From: Paraescarpia echinospica
Taxonomy: Eukaryota; Annelida; Polychaeta; Sabellida; Siboglinidae
Assembly (NCBI GenBank): GCA_020002185.1
Contig: CM034544.1
Location: forward strand, 7,221,690-7,285,689
Direction: 5' to 3'
DNA: 64,000 bases
Made by a program: the position numbers and the translations under genes. Positions 43,590-54,444 of the stretch are shown piece after piece. Position 1 is the stretch's first letter. Each line of letters starts with the position of its first letter. The notes beneath the pieces were generated by a model. The model did no database searches, was not told the origin of the DNA, and was given only the letters and a program-made list of their open reading frames with translations.

Positions 43590-44005
43590 CATCAAGTAGT
43601 CTTAGTCATAACGCAAATTGTCTTAGCCATAACGTATTATTTGTTATGGCTAAGACGTTATGGCTCAGGCAATTGTCTTACGATTTGTCCTCTGGAATCA
43701 ATAACTCGTTTGAAATCTGTTCCATTAACATTCCAACTTAGTATATACGCAATGCCACATAACTTGTATATTATATATGGCAGATTATTAAATAGTTACA
43801 TGACATTTAACACGTTATGGCTTAGACAGGTAGACAAAATACGAAACACTTTTAAGAAGGAAAATCAAAAGTCATGCAAGTCAACATTTGATTTCCAAAA
43901 AAGAGCAAAATAAGCTATTACTACTACAACAATTGTGGTTTGGAACCATTTCAACTATTTCACGCAGTGGCCCTGTTCGTGGAATGTTATGGCTAAGAGA
44001 AAAGG
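43590..44005. repeat. Cluster of TTATGGCTAAGAC palindromes
   Basis: TTAGCCATAACG (43624) pairs with GTTATGGCTAAGAC (43643), and further copies occur at 43660 (TTATGGCTCAGGC), 43816 (TTATGGCTTAGAC) and 43989 (TTATGGCTAAGAG). An isolated copy is at 40278. Confidence 0.75.
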
Positions 44006-44009
44006 GACA

Positions 44010-44311
44010 CGTTATTGTCAAGACATTCCAACATATCAGATTGAAAAAAATATGTCAAATTATTTATTTACTGCATTGGTAGTGACTGCCAAATATTGAG
44101 GGGATACGTAGCAAACATATAAAGGCATTTGTTTTATTTTTTAGAGCTATTCTTGGAAATTGTAAGCTGGGGACAAGAAAATACAACTTACAACTGTGGC
44201 CCAAGTAAGCGCATCAGTGCATGGGGTTTGACTAAAAGGCGCACGGCCACGGAGTTGACAAACGACCACGCACGACCATGTGTTGGTAGATAGTTTGGCC
44301 GTTGATGGTAT
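44010..44311. other. Short non-coding stretch
   Basis: 44235-44250 (TAAAAGGCGCACGGCC) resembles the complement of 49055-49075, another small dispersed repeat. Confidence 0.4.
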
Positions 44312-44571
44312 TTTAGTGTTCGAGTGTTTATAAATAAACTGTTTGCAAAACACTAAAAGTCGTTTGTTGTGATCAATGTAATATCAATAGAAAAGAACAC
44401 AACACATGTAGTAATTCACATATATAATGTAGCGTAACATGCTACCGTAATAAACATAATTATCGATAATATAGAATCACTTGACGAGAACACGTCGTTA
44501 CGGATGATAACGATAAATGCTCCTCTGGTGTCATTTCTGGTACATCTGTCCTTGTAGACGTCGGCGCCACA
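44312..44571 (-). repeat. Gypsy-2 3' LTR
   Basis: 260 bp; one mismatch to the 5' LTR. Confidence 0.9.
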
Positions 44572-44600
44572 GAACCTCCCCCAAGAGCTTGAGTACGGGT

Positions 44601-47600
44601 TCAAGGTCGATATCGAACTGGTAACCGTACAACTCGGCCACCTCTAGTAGTAGGTAGCTGTGGTGGAAGAGCTCCTATAATGTCAGTGTCTAGGAACGCC
44701 GGTTTCAGTCTGTCAATGGATACAGTTTCATGTCGGCCGTTGCAATCCAAGACGAAGAACTTCTCGTTCCGTCGAAGGATGAGAAACGGGCCATCGTACG
44801 GCCGCTGCAGAGGGGTGCGATGTGCATCATGTCTAACGAATACGTGTGTCGCTGATGTCAACGCCGTGGGAACAGCAGTTCTGTGTGAACCATGATGTTC
44901 CGGAATGGTAGGTCGCAAATCTCGCATAGCAGTGCGCAGACGTGGGAGGAACGCGGCTGGATCGTCTACGTGTCCAGCGGGTAGTTGTTCGAAGAACTGT
45001 CCAGGTAAACGCAGTGGCATACCAAACACTAGTTCGGCCGAGGAACATCCTAGATCTTCCTTCACAGCAGCACGTATCCCGAGTAGAACTGTCAGAAGCA
45101 CAAAGATCCAACAGTTAGCAGCTGCTTCGAGACGACTTTTCAGTGATGACTTGAGTTGACGATGGAATCTCTCGACCATGCCGTTGGCTTGCGGGTGATA
45201 AGATGTCGTTCGAACACGAGTGCATGCCATGATTTTCATTAGCTCCGTCCAGAGATTGGACTCAAACTGTCGTCCTCTATCCGAAATGATTGTCGACGGA
45301 ACCCCGAATCGTGAGATCCATTGGTCGAGAAGAGCGCGAGCACAACATTCAGCAGTTGCATTGACCATTGGTATAGCTTCGGGCCAACGGGTGAAGCGAT
45401 CCACCACTGTGAACAGGTAATTATATCCCTGCGAATGAGGAAGTGGGCCTACAATGTCAACATGAATGGCATCAAAACGGCGATCGGGAATGTCAATCTT
45501 GTGAACAGGAGAAGCGATGTGTCGCTGAATCTTCGACTGTTGACATGAACAGCAGTTCCGCGCCCATTGCGTAACCTCTCGATTGAGACCGTGCCACACG
45601 AATCTGGCAGAAACCAGGCGTTTGGTTGCTTTGCCACCAGGATGAGAAAGATTGTGCAACTGATCGAAAATGTCTCGACGTAAGACACGTGGCACAACAG
45701 GTCGAGCATATCCTTGCGAGATATCACACAACAGCGTATCAGTTGAATCGAGAAGTGGCAGATCTACGAGTTGCAACCCAGTGATAGCCGTACGATAAGC
45801 CGGCATTTCATCGTCTTCTCGTTGTAACTGTGCCATTCTTTCGTAGTCGACTGCAGACGATGTAATGGCATTATTCTGATCACACAGTTCAGCTCTTGAG
45901 AGTGTATCAGCAACCACGTTGTCTTCTCCTTTGAGATATCTGAGATCGGTAGTGAATTCAGCAATGTACGATAGGTGGCGCGTCTGTCGAGGCGAATGTT
46001 TGTCAGAGGGGTTGCTGATGGCGTAAGTCAACGGTTTATGATCTGTGTTGACATGAAACTCTCGCCCTTCTACAAAGTATCTGAAGTGGCGAAGAGATAG
46101 ATACACGGCCAACAGTTCACGGTCGAATGTACTGTAGCGAGTCTCTGGTGGTTTGAGCTTTCTTGAGAAGAAGGAAATGGGTCGCCATTGTCCACGAACC
46201 AGTTGAGAAAGCACCGCTCCCACAGCAACGTCAGATGCATCAGAAGTAATGCTGATTGGTGCATCATGATGGGGATGAGTGAGCATCGTTGCATCGGCCA
46301 ACGCTCGTTTGCTTGACTCAAAAGCAGTCTCACATTCCTCTGTCCATGTGATGTCCTTCTTTGTAGCAGTTGACCTCTTTTCATCTGTAGCGTCTGCTGA
46401 CAACAGTCGATGAAGAGGATGCAAGATCTGCGCGCATCGTGGTATAAAGCGGTGGTAGAAGTTGACGAGACCTAGAAATTCTCGAAGTGAACGCGTGTTG
46501 GTCGGTCTAGGGAATTCTCTCACCGTCAGAACTCTATCTGGCAGGGGAAAAGCACCTGACGAGTCAATGTTATGTCCCAGAAATTCCAGACTTGTCGCAC
46601 CAAATTCACACTTAGCCGGATTCAGAACCACGTTATGCTCGGCTAACGTTTCAAAGAGGCGACGTAGATGTTGTCTGTGTTCAACCTCTGATCTGCTGGC
46701 TATCAGGATATCGTCTAAATACACGAAGACGAAGTCTAATTCACGACATACATCATCCATGAATCTTTGGAATGTCTGTGCAGCATTCCGCAGACCATAT
46801 GGCATTCGTACGTATTCGAACAACCCGAATGGTGTGATTATCGCTGTCTTTTGGATATCTTCAGCCGCCACTGGAATCTGATGATATGCGCAAACGAGAT
46901 CAACTTTGGAGAATATTCTCGCTCCTGCCAGTTTCGCTGTAAAGTCTTGTAGATGTGGGATCGGGTAGCGGTCAGGGACTGTGATGTCGTTAAGAGCGCG
47001 ATAGTCACCACATGGACGCCATTGTCCAACTCCTTTCTTGGGGACCATGTGTAGAGGAGAAGACCACGCACTGGACGATCTTCTAATCACTCCCATGTCT
47101 AACATCGTTTCGAACTCGCGTTTAGCAATCGTCAACTTTTCAGGTGCCAGGCGACGAGCCTTGGCGAAGACAGGACGACCTTTGGTTTCGATAGAGTGCG
47201 ATACATGAAGCTTTGAGCGTGTTGTGGCAAAGTCTGTTCGTGTAAGAGACGGGAAATCAGTCAGAATGGTTTCATATTCTGATGGTGATTTGAGGAAATG
47301 CAATCGAAGAGGTTGTAGTGCTGTAGGTTGAAGAGACACGTGTGCAAATGATGCAGCTTCTATTATACGGTTGTTCTTCATGTCTACAACGATTCCATTG
47401 GAGCGAAGAAAATCAGCACCAATGAGCGCCATGCGTACGTCTGCAATTTGGAATTTCCAGGTGTAGTTACGTTGAAATCCAATGTCAAGGGAGATGTTTC
47501 GTTCTCCATAGACTGCAATTCTCGAACCATTGGCTGCTACCAACGGTTGACCTTGTTTACTCTCGAGTTTTTTGCGACTTGTTGCTGGAAAAACGCTGAC

Positions 47601-47741
47601 CTCTGCACCCGTGTCGATCAAAAAACGCGTTTTGGATGCATGATCGGTGAGGTAAAGTAGGCGAGAAACATGACTGCATCCACTATTCGCCACTAGTGGG
47701 CAGCGTTGGCTTTTCCCGACCAAGAACACGGCGATCGACAT
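44601..47741 (-). CDS. Gypsy-2 pol polyprotein, intact
   Basis: 1046 codons without interruption. Protease [12 protein letters not shown] is at about 41-52; RT has [48 protein letters not shown] and YLDDILIA near 341. RNase H has [15 protein letters not shown], and the DRELLAVY and NTDHKPL motifs. The integrase has an HHCC finger ([12 protein letters not shown]...CCSCQQSK), catalytic DIVGPLP and SDRGRQFES aspartates, and the Glu in [13 protein letters not shown]. All catalytic positions I can locate are present. The ATG at 47741 is probably not used; the frame is expected to be entered by -1 frameshifting from gag (47711-47717). The C-terminal domain ends RLPVRYRP. Confidence 0.95.
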   Translation of the reverse strand: MSIAVFLVGKSQRCPLVANSGCSHVSRLLYLTDHASKTRFLIDTGAEVSVFPATSRKKLESKQGQPLVAANGSRIAVYGERNISLDIGFQRNYTWKFQIADVRMALIGADFLRSNGIVVDMKNNRIIEAASFAHVSLQPTALQPLRLHFLKSPSEYETILTDFPSLTRTDFATTRSKLHVSHSIETKGRPVFAKARRLAPEKLTIAKREFETMLDMGVIRRSSSAWSSPLHMVPKKGVGQWRPCGDYRALNDITVPDRYPIPHLQDFTAKLAGARIFSKVDLVCAYHQIPVAAEDIQKTAIITPFGLFEYVRMPYGLRNAAQTFQRFMDDVCRELDFVFVYLDDILIASRSEVEHRQHLRRLFETLAEHNVVLNPAKCEFGATSLEFLGHNIDSSGAFPLPDRVLTVREFPRPTNTRSLREFLGLVNFYHRFIPRCAQILHPLHRLLSADATDEKRSTATKKDITWTEECETAFESSKRALADATMLTHPHHDAPISITSDASDVAVGAVLSQLVRGQWRPISFFSRKLKPPETRYSTFDRELLAVYLSLRHFRYFVEGREFHVNTDHKPLTYAISNPSDKHSPRQTRHLSYIAEFTTDLRYLKGEDNVVADTLSRAELCDQNNAITSSAVDYERMAQLQREDDEMPAYRTAITGLQLVDLPLLDSTDTLLCDISQGYARPVVPRVLRRDIFDQLHNLSHPGGKATKRLVSARFVWHGLNREVTQWARNCCSCQQSKIQRHIASPVHKIDIPDRRFDAIHVDIVGPLPHSQGYNYLFTVVDRFTRWPEAIPMVNATAECCARALLDQWISRFGVPSTIISDRGRQFESNLWTELMKIMACTRVRTTSYHPQANGMVERFHRQLKSSLKSRLEAAANCWIFVLLTVLLGIRAAVKEDLGCSSAELVFGMPLRLPGQFFEQLPAGHVDDPAAFLPRLRTAMRDLRPTIPEHHGSHRTAVPTALTSATHVFVRHDAHRTPLQRPYDGPFLILRRNEKFFVLDCNGRHETVSIDRLKPAFLDTDIIGALPPQLPTTRGGRVVRLPVRYRP

Positions 47742-48453
47742 TTACGAGCTTTGGTACCGAACTTAGCATGAAACCAACACAGTTGGTTGTCACTGGTATG
47801 TCGAGGTACGTTCTGTTGCTCTACTTGGTTCCGCAGTCTTGCATTTTCTCTTCTGAGTGAGTCGATTTCGAGGAGTGTATCTGAAGACAGAGAAGACAGT
47901 GAAGGCTTTTGCGTAGAGGTATCTGCTTCAAGGGTGTTACAATTCACTCGGTTGCCCACAGCCATCATGACATCTGCTTGTGTTGCCAATTCAGTCAGTG
48001 AAACGTTGGCACGCATGGCCAAAGCTACTTGAACGTGATCTGGGAGACGAGTGAGGAATAGACGACGAAAAACGATGTCGTTTAACGCTGCGGCTCCAGT
48101 GCCTCTCAGTCTTTGCATTTGACGAAGTAAAGATGATGGTTTTGATCTCCCAGAGAGACGCCAGTTAACAACCGATCCATCCTTTCTTCTTCTGTAACAC
48201 CCAGGCGTGTAATGAGAGCGTTTTTGAGAGCATCATATTGATTCTCAGCTGGCGGTTCGAGAATCACATCTTCTATTTCAGCTGCGATTGATGGAGCTAG
48301 CGCACCGATGATGTGACCGAACTTGGTCTCTTGTTGTGTTATGCGCATTGCCGTAAATTGTCCTTCAATTTGTGCAAACCACAATCGCGGATTTTCCGTC
48401 CAGAAGGGAGGAATTTTTATGCTCACAGCGTTAGTGAACGTCGCTTCGGCCAT
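47693..48453 (-). pseudogene. Gypsy-2 gag with one internal frameshift
   Basis: The first part (48453-48106, MAEATFTNAVSIKIPPFW, MRITQQETKFGHIIGAL) is a Gypsy capsid start. The second (48118-47693) contains LRGTGAAALNDIVFRRLFL, LPDHVQVALA, a heptad-like segment (LLEIDSLRRENARLRNQVEQ) and a terminal knuckle-like [18 protein letters not shown]. They are in different frames, and the change falls at an A-run (plus 48140-48143) where a one-base deletion would explain it. Either a real mutation or a homopolymer sequencing error; otherwise the element looks complete. Confidence 0.85.
47711..47717 (-). promoter_or_regulatory. Candidate -1 ribosomal frameshift heptamer GGGAAAA (gag to pol)
   Basis: In the 49-nt gag/pol overlap the gag frame reads TCG GGA AAA GCC, so the heptamer is phased G GGA AAA, the X XXY YYZ form. 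Slipping back one base gives GGG AAA AGC, which is exactly the pol frame. The gag stop (TAG at 47693-47695) is 15 nt downstream. A stimulatory structure was not assessed. Confidence 0.75.
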
Positions 48454-48465
48454 GATGTTTTGTAA

Positions 48466-48483
48466 TCACGTCAGGGTCACCAA
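48466..48483 (-). promoter_or_regulatory. Gypsy-2 putative primer-binding site
   Basis: TTGGTGACCCTGACGTGA directly follows the 5' LTR on the minus strand, a form common in animal Gypsy elements. Confidence 0.6.
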
Positions 48484-48743
48484 TTTAGTGTTCGAGTGTT
48501 TATAAATAAACTGTTTGCAAAACACGAAAAGTCGTTTGTTGTGATCAATGTAATATCAATAGAAAAGAACACAACACATGTAGTAATTCACATATATAAT
48601 GTAGCGTAACATGCTACCGTAATAAACATAATTATCGATAATATAGAATCACTTGACGAGAACACGTCGTTACGGATGATAACGATAAATGCTCCTCTGG
48701 TGTCATTTCTGGTACATCTGTCCTTGTAGACGTCGGCGCCACA
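48484..48743 (-). repeat. Gypsy-2 5' LTR
   Basis: 260 bp; contains AATAAA on the minus-strand equivalent region and abuts an AT repeat at 48744-48765. Confidence 0.9.
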
Positions 48744-49560
48744 GTGTATATATATATATATATATGGTTTATGTGTGCATTATTACAAATTTTGAGTCTG
48801 TATTTCACCCAGGAGTTACACAATTTAGGCATTTTATCCGATCCTTCTGGACGAGCATTTAATCGGCACAGTAACGTCACCTGGTGAATGCCATTATAAC
48901 TACAAGAATAATAAGACCACAAGCAATGATAAACGTTGCGAATTCTGTTACTCCAATGTAAAGTACATGTCTGAAATTAGGCGAGCTGCACACACATACC
49001 TCCTACGTGCCACCAACAGCCCGCTTGATTACCAACACTACATACATTTTGGTCGTGCGCCTTTTAGTCGTACCGAGTGCACGTGTATTGGAGTGAAATG
49101 CAACGTGTGTTGAAAGCCTGTGCAGGGACATGCCTGTCACGTGAACCACCCGCACATTGTCAGTAAGTCTGTGCATATTCGTGTGTACGCACAGCGTGCA
49201 TATAATATAGACCAGCCGGGCCTTAACTGGAACCTGTCACGAGCCCGTCAAATACTGTAAAAACCCAACACGCCTAATCCGATGAATGTCAGTTCGGTAT
49301 GTTTACATAATATGTATACTTAGCATGCTGCCAATGTTTTGCATTAGCTATCTTAGTTGACCATCTGAGCTTCCTTTTTGTAGCTGTGCAGAAGAAATAT
49401 TGCTTCACTTCTACAGGTCAGACCGAGTAGAACAACGTCGTTGTATTCCTTCCGGTCCAACTTGGTGTGCGCGTGCGTGCATTAATGCGTGCATGCGTGT
49501 GGCATCTGTCACTGTGCATATGTAGGTACATGTTATGATCGTTTGTGCTGACATAGATAT
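48744..49560. other. Non-coding stretch
   Basis: AT microsatellite at 48746-48765; otherwise nothing recognised. Confidence 0.5.
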
Positions 49561-49872
49561 CATCATCGTCGTTTAGAGGCGGTGTTTCCAGGTTCTGCTG
49601 GGTTCGCCTTTCTTCCAATTGCCCTCTTCCACTTGACACGGTCCCGTGCATCCCGATGGTCGATACACATCAGATTCAAGTCTGCAGACACGGAGTTCTG
49701 CCCGGTCTTCCTTGGTCTGCCGACGGGAGCTGTCCCTTCCACCACTAACTTTGTACAGCCCTTCACCCAGTCCTCATCGTCCTTTCGCTCTACATGCCCG
49801 TACCACCTCAGCCTGCTTCTTCTGATCACATCCCCAATCGCCTCCACTCCTACTCTTCTTCTAAGCTCTATT
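49561..49872 (-). pseudogene. C-terminal LINE fragment (family E)
   Basis: The minus-strand open frame reads EAIGDVIRRSRLRWYGHVER, DWVKGCTKLVVEGTAPVGRP, RDRVKWKRAIGRKANPAEPG. This is the C-terminus of a non-LTR retrotransposon polyprotein with a short GAT/CAT-type tail at 49561-49575. Although open, it is a 5'-truncated piece. It lies upstream of and opposite to the DEATH-LRR gene. Confidence 0.8.
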
Positions 49873-49908
49873 AGAATATTGTTATTTCTTTAATGTTCTA
49901 TTTGTAGA

Positions 49909-50964
49909 CTAGCGATGGCTCAGGCTGCTACTTCTACTGTCGGGGCTACTGCGGCAAAGACTCGAGGTAAAGCACATAGACTAGCCATGGCTCAGACTGC
50001 TACTTCTTCTACTGTCGGGGCTACTGCGGCAAAGACTCGAGGTAAAGCACATAGACTAGCCATGGCTCAGACTGCTACTTCTTCTACTGCCGGGACTACT
50101 GCGGCAAAGACTCGAGGTAAAGCACATAGACTAGCCATGGCTCAGACTGCTACTTCTTCTACTGTCGGGGCTACTGCGGCAAAGACTCGAGGTAAAGCAC
50201 ATAGACTAGCCATGGCTCAGGCTGCTACTTCTTCTACTGTCGGGGCTACTGCGGCAAAGACTCGAGGTAAAGCACATAGACTAGCCATGGCTCAGGCTGC
50301 TACTTCTTCTACTGTCGGGACTACTGCGGCAAAGACTCGAGGTAAAGCACATAGACTAGCCATGGCTCAGACTGCTACTTCTTCTACTGTCGGGACTACT
50401 GCGGCAAAGACTCGAGGTAAAGCACATAGACTAGCCATGGCTCAGGCTGCTACTTCTTCTACTGTCGGGGCTACTGCGGCAAAGACTCGAGGTAAAGCAC
50501 ATAGACTAGCCATGGCTCAGACTGCTACTTCTTCTACTGTCGGGACTACTGCAGCAAAGACTCGAGGTAAAGCACATAGACTAGCCATGGCTCAGGCTGC
50601 TACTTCTTCTACTGTCGGGGCTACTGCGGCAAAGACTCGAGGTAAAGCACATAGACTAGCCATGGCTCATGCTGCTACTTCTTCTACTGTCGGGACTACT
50701 GCGGCAAAGACTCAAGGTAAAGCACATAGACTAGTCATGGCTCAGGCTGCTACTTCTTCTACTGTCGGGGCTACTGCGGCAAAGACTCGAGGTAAAGCAC
50801 ATAGACTAGCCATGGCTCAGACTGCTACTTCTTCTACTGTCGGGGCTACTGCGGCAAAGACTCGAGGTAAAGCACATAGACTAGCCATGGCTCAGACTGC
50901 TACTTCTTCTACTGTCGGGGCTACTGCGGCAAAGACTCGAGGTAAAGCACATTTTCATGCATGA
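49909..50964 (+). repeat. 14-copy 75-bp array: candidate amplified first coding exon
   Basis: Fourteen head-to-tail units (the first 72 bp, the rest 75) with starts of translation at 49915, 49987 and every 75 bp to 50887. Each unit has CTAGCCATGG (strong Kozak context; the first has GCGATGG), 17 or 18 codons (MAQ[A/T]ATSSTVG[A/T]TAAKTR) and then a donor-like G|GTAAAG. Only one of six frames is open across the array, giving 349 codons ending TGA at 50962-50964. Units differ mainly at two A/T codons. A pyrimidine-rich acceptor (TTCTATTTGTAG, ending 49908) precedes it. All donors are phase 1, as is the acceptor of the DEATH exon 0.9 kb downstream. Confidence 0.8.
50887..50941 (+). CDS. Proposed first coding exon (3'-most array unit) of the DEATH-coil-LRR gene
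   Basis: ATG in the context GCCATGG, 18 codons, then G|GTAAAG after 50941. Spliced to 51844 the junction codon is G+CT (Ala), entering the DEATH domain in frame. Because every unit is a multiple of three, starting at any upstream ATG and splicing from any downstream unit stays in frame. The predicted N-terminus then has 17-18 residues plus multiples of 25. The residues are Ala/Thr/Ser-rich with basic KTR and, when repeated, GKAHRLA. No splice evidence exists in the sequence alone. The alternative is that the gene starts at an in-frame ATG at 51789 or 51819 next to the DEATH exon and the array is unrelated. Confidence 0.5.
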
Positions 50965-51843
50965 TTGACAATTGCTCATCAGTTCCATACCACATCAAGG
51001 CGGAAACAACGTGAGACAAGCAATGGTTGCTTCTTTATGCTAATTTGCTGCGTATTTTTCAAAAGACGTTACATGAACACATGTCACCACTCTCCTTCGA
51101 ACGTTCTTTCCATGATTAAAAAGCAAATATGACATTTTGAATTAAATAAAACCTTTTGCATGTGTGGTTCTCGGTAAAAAATCCCCGACAAACAATTGTT
51201 CAGAAGATCGCCTTATACAGTTCCAATTATTGTCTATGAAACTTGATGTAAATAAAGTGACCAAATAAGTGATGTTCTATTATATTGAACGTCTGCATAC
51301 CAGTTGGTGGTTAACATTTATATATGCATTAACCTCAACACATATTGATGGCGTAAGACCACATTAAGGATTCGTCTGCCATTACCGAGTTAAAGATTGC
51401 CCTTGAAAATAGCGTTTTGGTGTGATGTGTTAATTTTTTTCGGGCACTTTTACATAGGACATGTTGGTCCAGTGAATATTGCATTAGATCTTTCACGAGG
51501 TAGCAATAAATATGCGCTAGTCGCTTGCATATTCGCACAGTGGCTATTTTGCTGAACGAATGCTCCAATATTTAAAAATCCATCATCAGATTGATACAAA
51601 AATGAGGTGTGAGAATTTCACAAATTTTCCACAGCATTTGTGTAAATGGAGGTTAAATATGCTGTGAAATTGTCAAGAAGATTGTTAGAGAAACTTTGCA
51701 GGAAATGAAGGAAACGTTATAATGGCCGCCTATGTAAAATCTAATGTAGTCTAGCTTACTCCTGAATGTTTGGACATGTTATTTCAAGTTGTTATTTCAT
51801 GCAGTCCCCACACAACTAATGACACCGGGTGTTATTTTGTCAG
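50965..51843. other. Proposed first intron / upstream region
   Basis: AT-rich, no gene recognised. Ends with the acceptor GTTATTTTGTCAG. Confidence 0.5.
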
Positions 51844-52119
51844 CTCAATTTGAGAACAAGTTTCTATGGAGGCTCGCTAACTTTGAGTTGGCCCCCGAGG
51901 ACCAGTTCTGCCTTGGTGTGCTGTTGGAGTTGGAACCCACAGCAAAACGCGCAATGATTGAGGACTCGGAAGACGCGGCGGCCACCAACACGTTTGCGCT
52001 ATTGGAGTCTTGGCGGAGCAATAAGAAGACCGTCGGCAACTACACAGCGAGTTACGACCAGCTGTGTGAAGCATACCTCGAGTTGAAGCGGGGTGAAATC
52101 GCCGAGTTCATCCGGCGAG
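51844..52119 (+). CDS. DEATH-domain exon
   Basis: 276-nt exon, phase 1 at both ends (acceptor ATTTTGTCAG ending 51843; donor G|GTGAGT at 52120). The frame reads QFENKFLWRLANFELAPEDQ, an acidic stretch with EDSEDAAATNTF, LLESWRSNKKTV and ends ELKRGEIAEFIRR. The spacing of hydrophobic residues, the central Trp in LLESWR and the final Arg-x-x-x-A-E-F helix match DEATH domains of about 85-90 residues. These six-helix adaptors make homotypic contacts in cell-death and NF-kB-type signalling. The open frame extends upstream to an ATG at 51789, so unspliced initiation is possible. Confidence 0.72.
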
Positions 52120-53708
52120 GTGAGTGTCACCATTCGGTCTTAACATCAGGCCTTTAGCCAGAAATAATTTTTTGTCAGTCTTGAATTTATTAAAAATGCG
52201 CCTTTTAGCGTGCGAATGGCTTGCGTAGAAGTCATTCACGTCAATCACAGCCGTTATTGACCAGTTTAGCTTTTCTGTGTCACACCTGCATAATTTGATA
52301 CATTTATTTAATTGACGCTTATCCATTTGATTAGTTTCACTACCAGCTGTGACAATGATAGTCATTAATGTGGGCCTCTAGGCTTGAAACTTTTAGTTAA
52401 TCTAGTGGCCAGCTGGCCCCCTCTAAAGCTTGGCCAGTCTTCAAGATGGGCGGACGGGTCTCTGGCTAAGTCCCTAGCAGGCATTCTGTTCCCAGTTTTT
52501 CATTTATTAATTATTATAATGTTCTTAAGACTGGTAACTATGTTGGATGTACATTGCCCATCAAATTATGCTTAGTAAGCCCGTAACAATGTTCGCAATT
52601 CGGAAGATACGACCCGACAGCATGTTCAAATGGTAAACAAGACATCCAGTTTTAAACAAGCTTTATTGTCAATACTGCTGAGGCGGGCTGAGTTAACCAC
52701 AATAACCTTTGATCTTCAGCGATGTCCCCTTTTCCCACGTTCAACACAGCAGACTTCCTGTTACGAATTACTGTGCCGTTTCATTCCGGATAGAAGAAAA
52801 GACTGCCCCCTTTACCAATCATAACAATACAGTAGCTGTGGGAACTAGCTTACACCCTCCCATGGAGCGACAAACCATGAGCATCGGTTATCACCATTGT
52901 AGTATTTTGTTGACTACATGCTTTTTTAACTTTAATTTAATGTTTTTAATATATTGCCCGTTGGTAGGTAAATTGATCCAAGGAAGCGAATGAACACTCG
53001 AGGCGACTGGACCTCAACGGATGGGAGAGATATACGCTTATAATGCCCCCAAATTAACGTATTAATATATAGATACTGGTTTCTGTTGTGTTAAAAGTTA
53101 AATATGCAACTGGCAAATAAGTGACATATAGACCTCAGACTTCTATAACAATTATGAACTGCTGCTGTTGTAATTTAGTTGTATAGTCTAATGTCTATAA
53201 CAATTATGAACATGCTGCTGATGTAATAGTTGTATAGTCTAATGTCTATAACAATTATGAACTGCTGCTGATGTAATAGTTGTATAGTCTAATGTCTATA
53301 ACAATTATGAACATGCTGCTGATGTAATAGTTGTATAGTTTAATGTCTATAACAATTATGAACATGCTGCTGATGTAATAGTTGTATAGTTTAATGTCTA
53401 TAACAATTATGAACTGCTGCTGTTGTAATTTAGTTGTATAGTCTAATGTCTATAACAATTACGAACTGCTGCCGTTGTAATAGTTGTATAGTCTAATGTC
53501 TATAACAATTACGAACTGCTGCTGATGTAATAGTTGTATAGTCTAATGTCTATAACAATTACGAACTGCTGCCGTTGTAATAGTTGTATAGTCTAATGTC
53601 TATGACGATTATGAACTGCTGCTGATGTAATAGTTGTATAGTCTAATGTCGAAAGTAATTATGTCTGTGCTGTGTGTTACAACATAATGTGAGTTACATT
53701 TACAACAG
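52120..53708 (+). other. Intron after the DEATH exon
   Basis: Contains the 50-bp minisatellite at 53136-53651; no other feature seen. Confidence 0.65.
53136..53651. repeat. 50-52-bp minisatellite, 10 copies, intronic
   Basis: Landmarks CTATAACAATTATGAAC, GCTGCTG and TTGTATAGTCTAATG repeat ten times with 0-2 nt length variation. No unique spacers, so it is not a CRISPR-like array. Confidence 0.95.
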
Positions 53709-53780
53709 AGCAAGTTCGATGCCTGATGGAGCAACTTGATAAGGTGAAGGAGGAGAATCAACGTAGAGTTCAATTCAACG
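53709..53780 (+). CDS. Coiled-coil exon 1
   Basis: 72 nt, phase 1 to phase 1 (acceptor TTTACAACAG; donor G|GTACGT). It encodes QVRCLMEQLDKVKEENQRRV and a few residues more, with heptad-like Leu/Val spacing. The codon across the upstream junction is G+AG (Glu). Confidence 0.7.
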
Positions 53781-54231
53781 GTACGTCTGACTTGGAACCA
53801 GGAAGTCTGTATTAAAATGCCATACGTTACTGTAAGGTGACATAGAACATAACGTATCAGCATGCATACCGGCAGACATGCAGTGGCGGGGAAATAATGC
53901 ATACAAGGTGCAGAACATTGTAATGCGAAGAAATGTGCAAAGTTTATTTACAGCATGCTTGTCTAACTGTTTGTGTTCCAGCCGTCTGGGATTGTCCAAC
54001 GTATTTACCATACGATGGTCACACAAAAGTTCTTTCGGGCTCATTAAGGGGTTGCACTCCACTTCGCCTTAACGAGTGCTTGAACCTTCTTTGGCATTTT
54101 GCCTACAATCCTGTCAATTTCAAGTTTTCCAAGCATGGGACACCATCTGTAGCTTGTCATTTTGAACAAAGAAACTAAGATAACATGGTACTGTGGATAT
54201 GAGATGTGGGCAATGGTAGGATTTGTTTCAG

Positions 54232-54306
54232 AACAAATCCGAGATGCGAGGGAGGAATTCAGAAATGAAAGAGAAGAGTTTGAATCGACCAAGAGGATGT
54301 ACGATG
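54232..54306 (+). CDS. Coiled-coil exon 2
   Basis: 75 nt, phase 1 to phase 1 (acceptor GGATTTGTTTCAG; donor G|GTGAGA). It encodes QIRDAREEFRNEREEFESTK and a short end. It starts like the next exon (AACAAATCCGA...GCGAGGGAGGAA), so the two arose by exon duplication. Confidence 0.75.
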
Positions 54307-54444
54307 GTGAGACGGAGAGACAGTTATTAAATGATCTTCAAATATTATTTTTCATGAAATATCTTTGTTTTATTTACAACTGGGTTCAAAGAAACATAAG
54401 GACAAAGAGGGTGGATGAGAAAGGGTGAGTTACCTGACGAAAGG

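Larger units (their letters stand above)
44312..48743 (-). mobile_element. Second young Gypsy element, 4432 bp, minus strand
   Basis: Two 260-bp LTRs (44312-44571, 48484-48743) differ at one base that I can see (44384 region CTAAAAG versus CGAAAAG). On the minus strand they start TGTGGCGCC and end near GAACACTAAA. Internal landmarks on the minus strand are a primer-binding region TTGGTGACCCTGACGTGA (plus 48466-48483) and a polypurine tract CTCTTGGGGGAGGTT (plus 44573-44587). Gag starts at 48453 and pol is an intact 1046-codon frame. I cannot assign a clear target duplication; an AT microsatellite abuts one end. It is structurally different from Gypsy-1 (separate gag and pol frames, different LTR and primer site). 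Confidence 0.93.

Noticed and set aside
49915..50964. A free-standing 349-residue repetitive protein encoded by the array
   Set aside because: Formally open in one frame only, but every unit contains a start and a donor matching the downstream gene; the splice model explains more. Still possible as an unspliced product.
51789..51843. In-frame ATG codons directly upstream of the DEATH domain as the gene start
   Set aside because: Not excluded, but disfavoured because an acceptor (ATTTTGTCAG) with the gene's usual phase lies at 51843; kept as the alternative model.
53136..53651. Regular array that could suggest a CRISPR
   Set aside because: The whole unit repeats with no unique spacers, within an intron of an animal gene.
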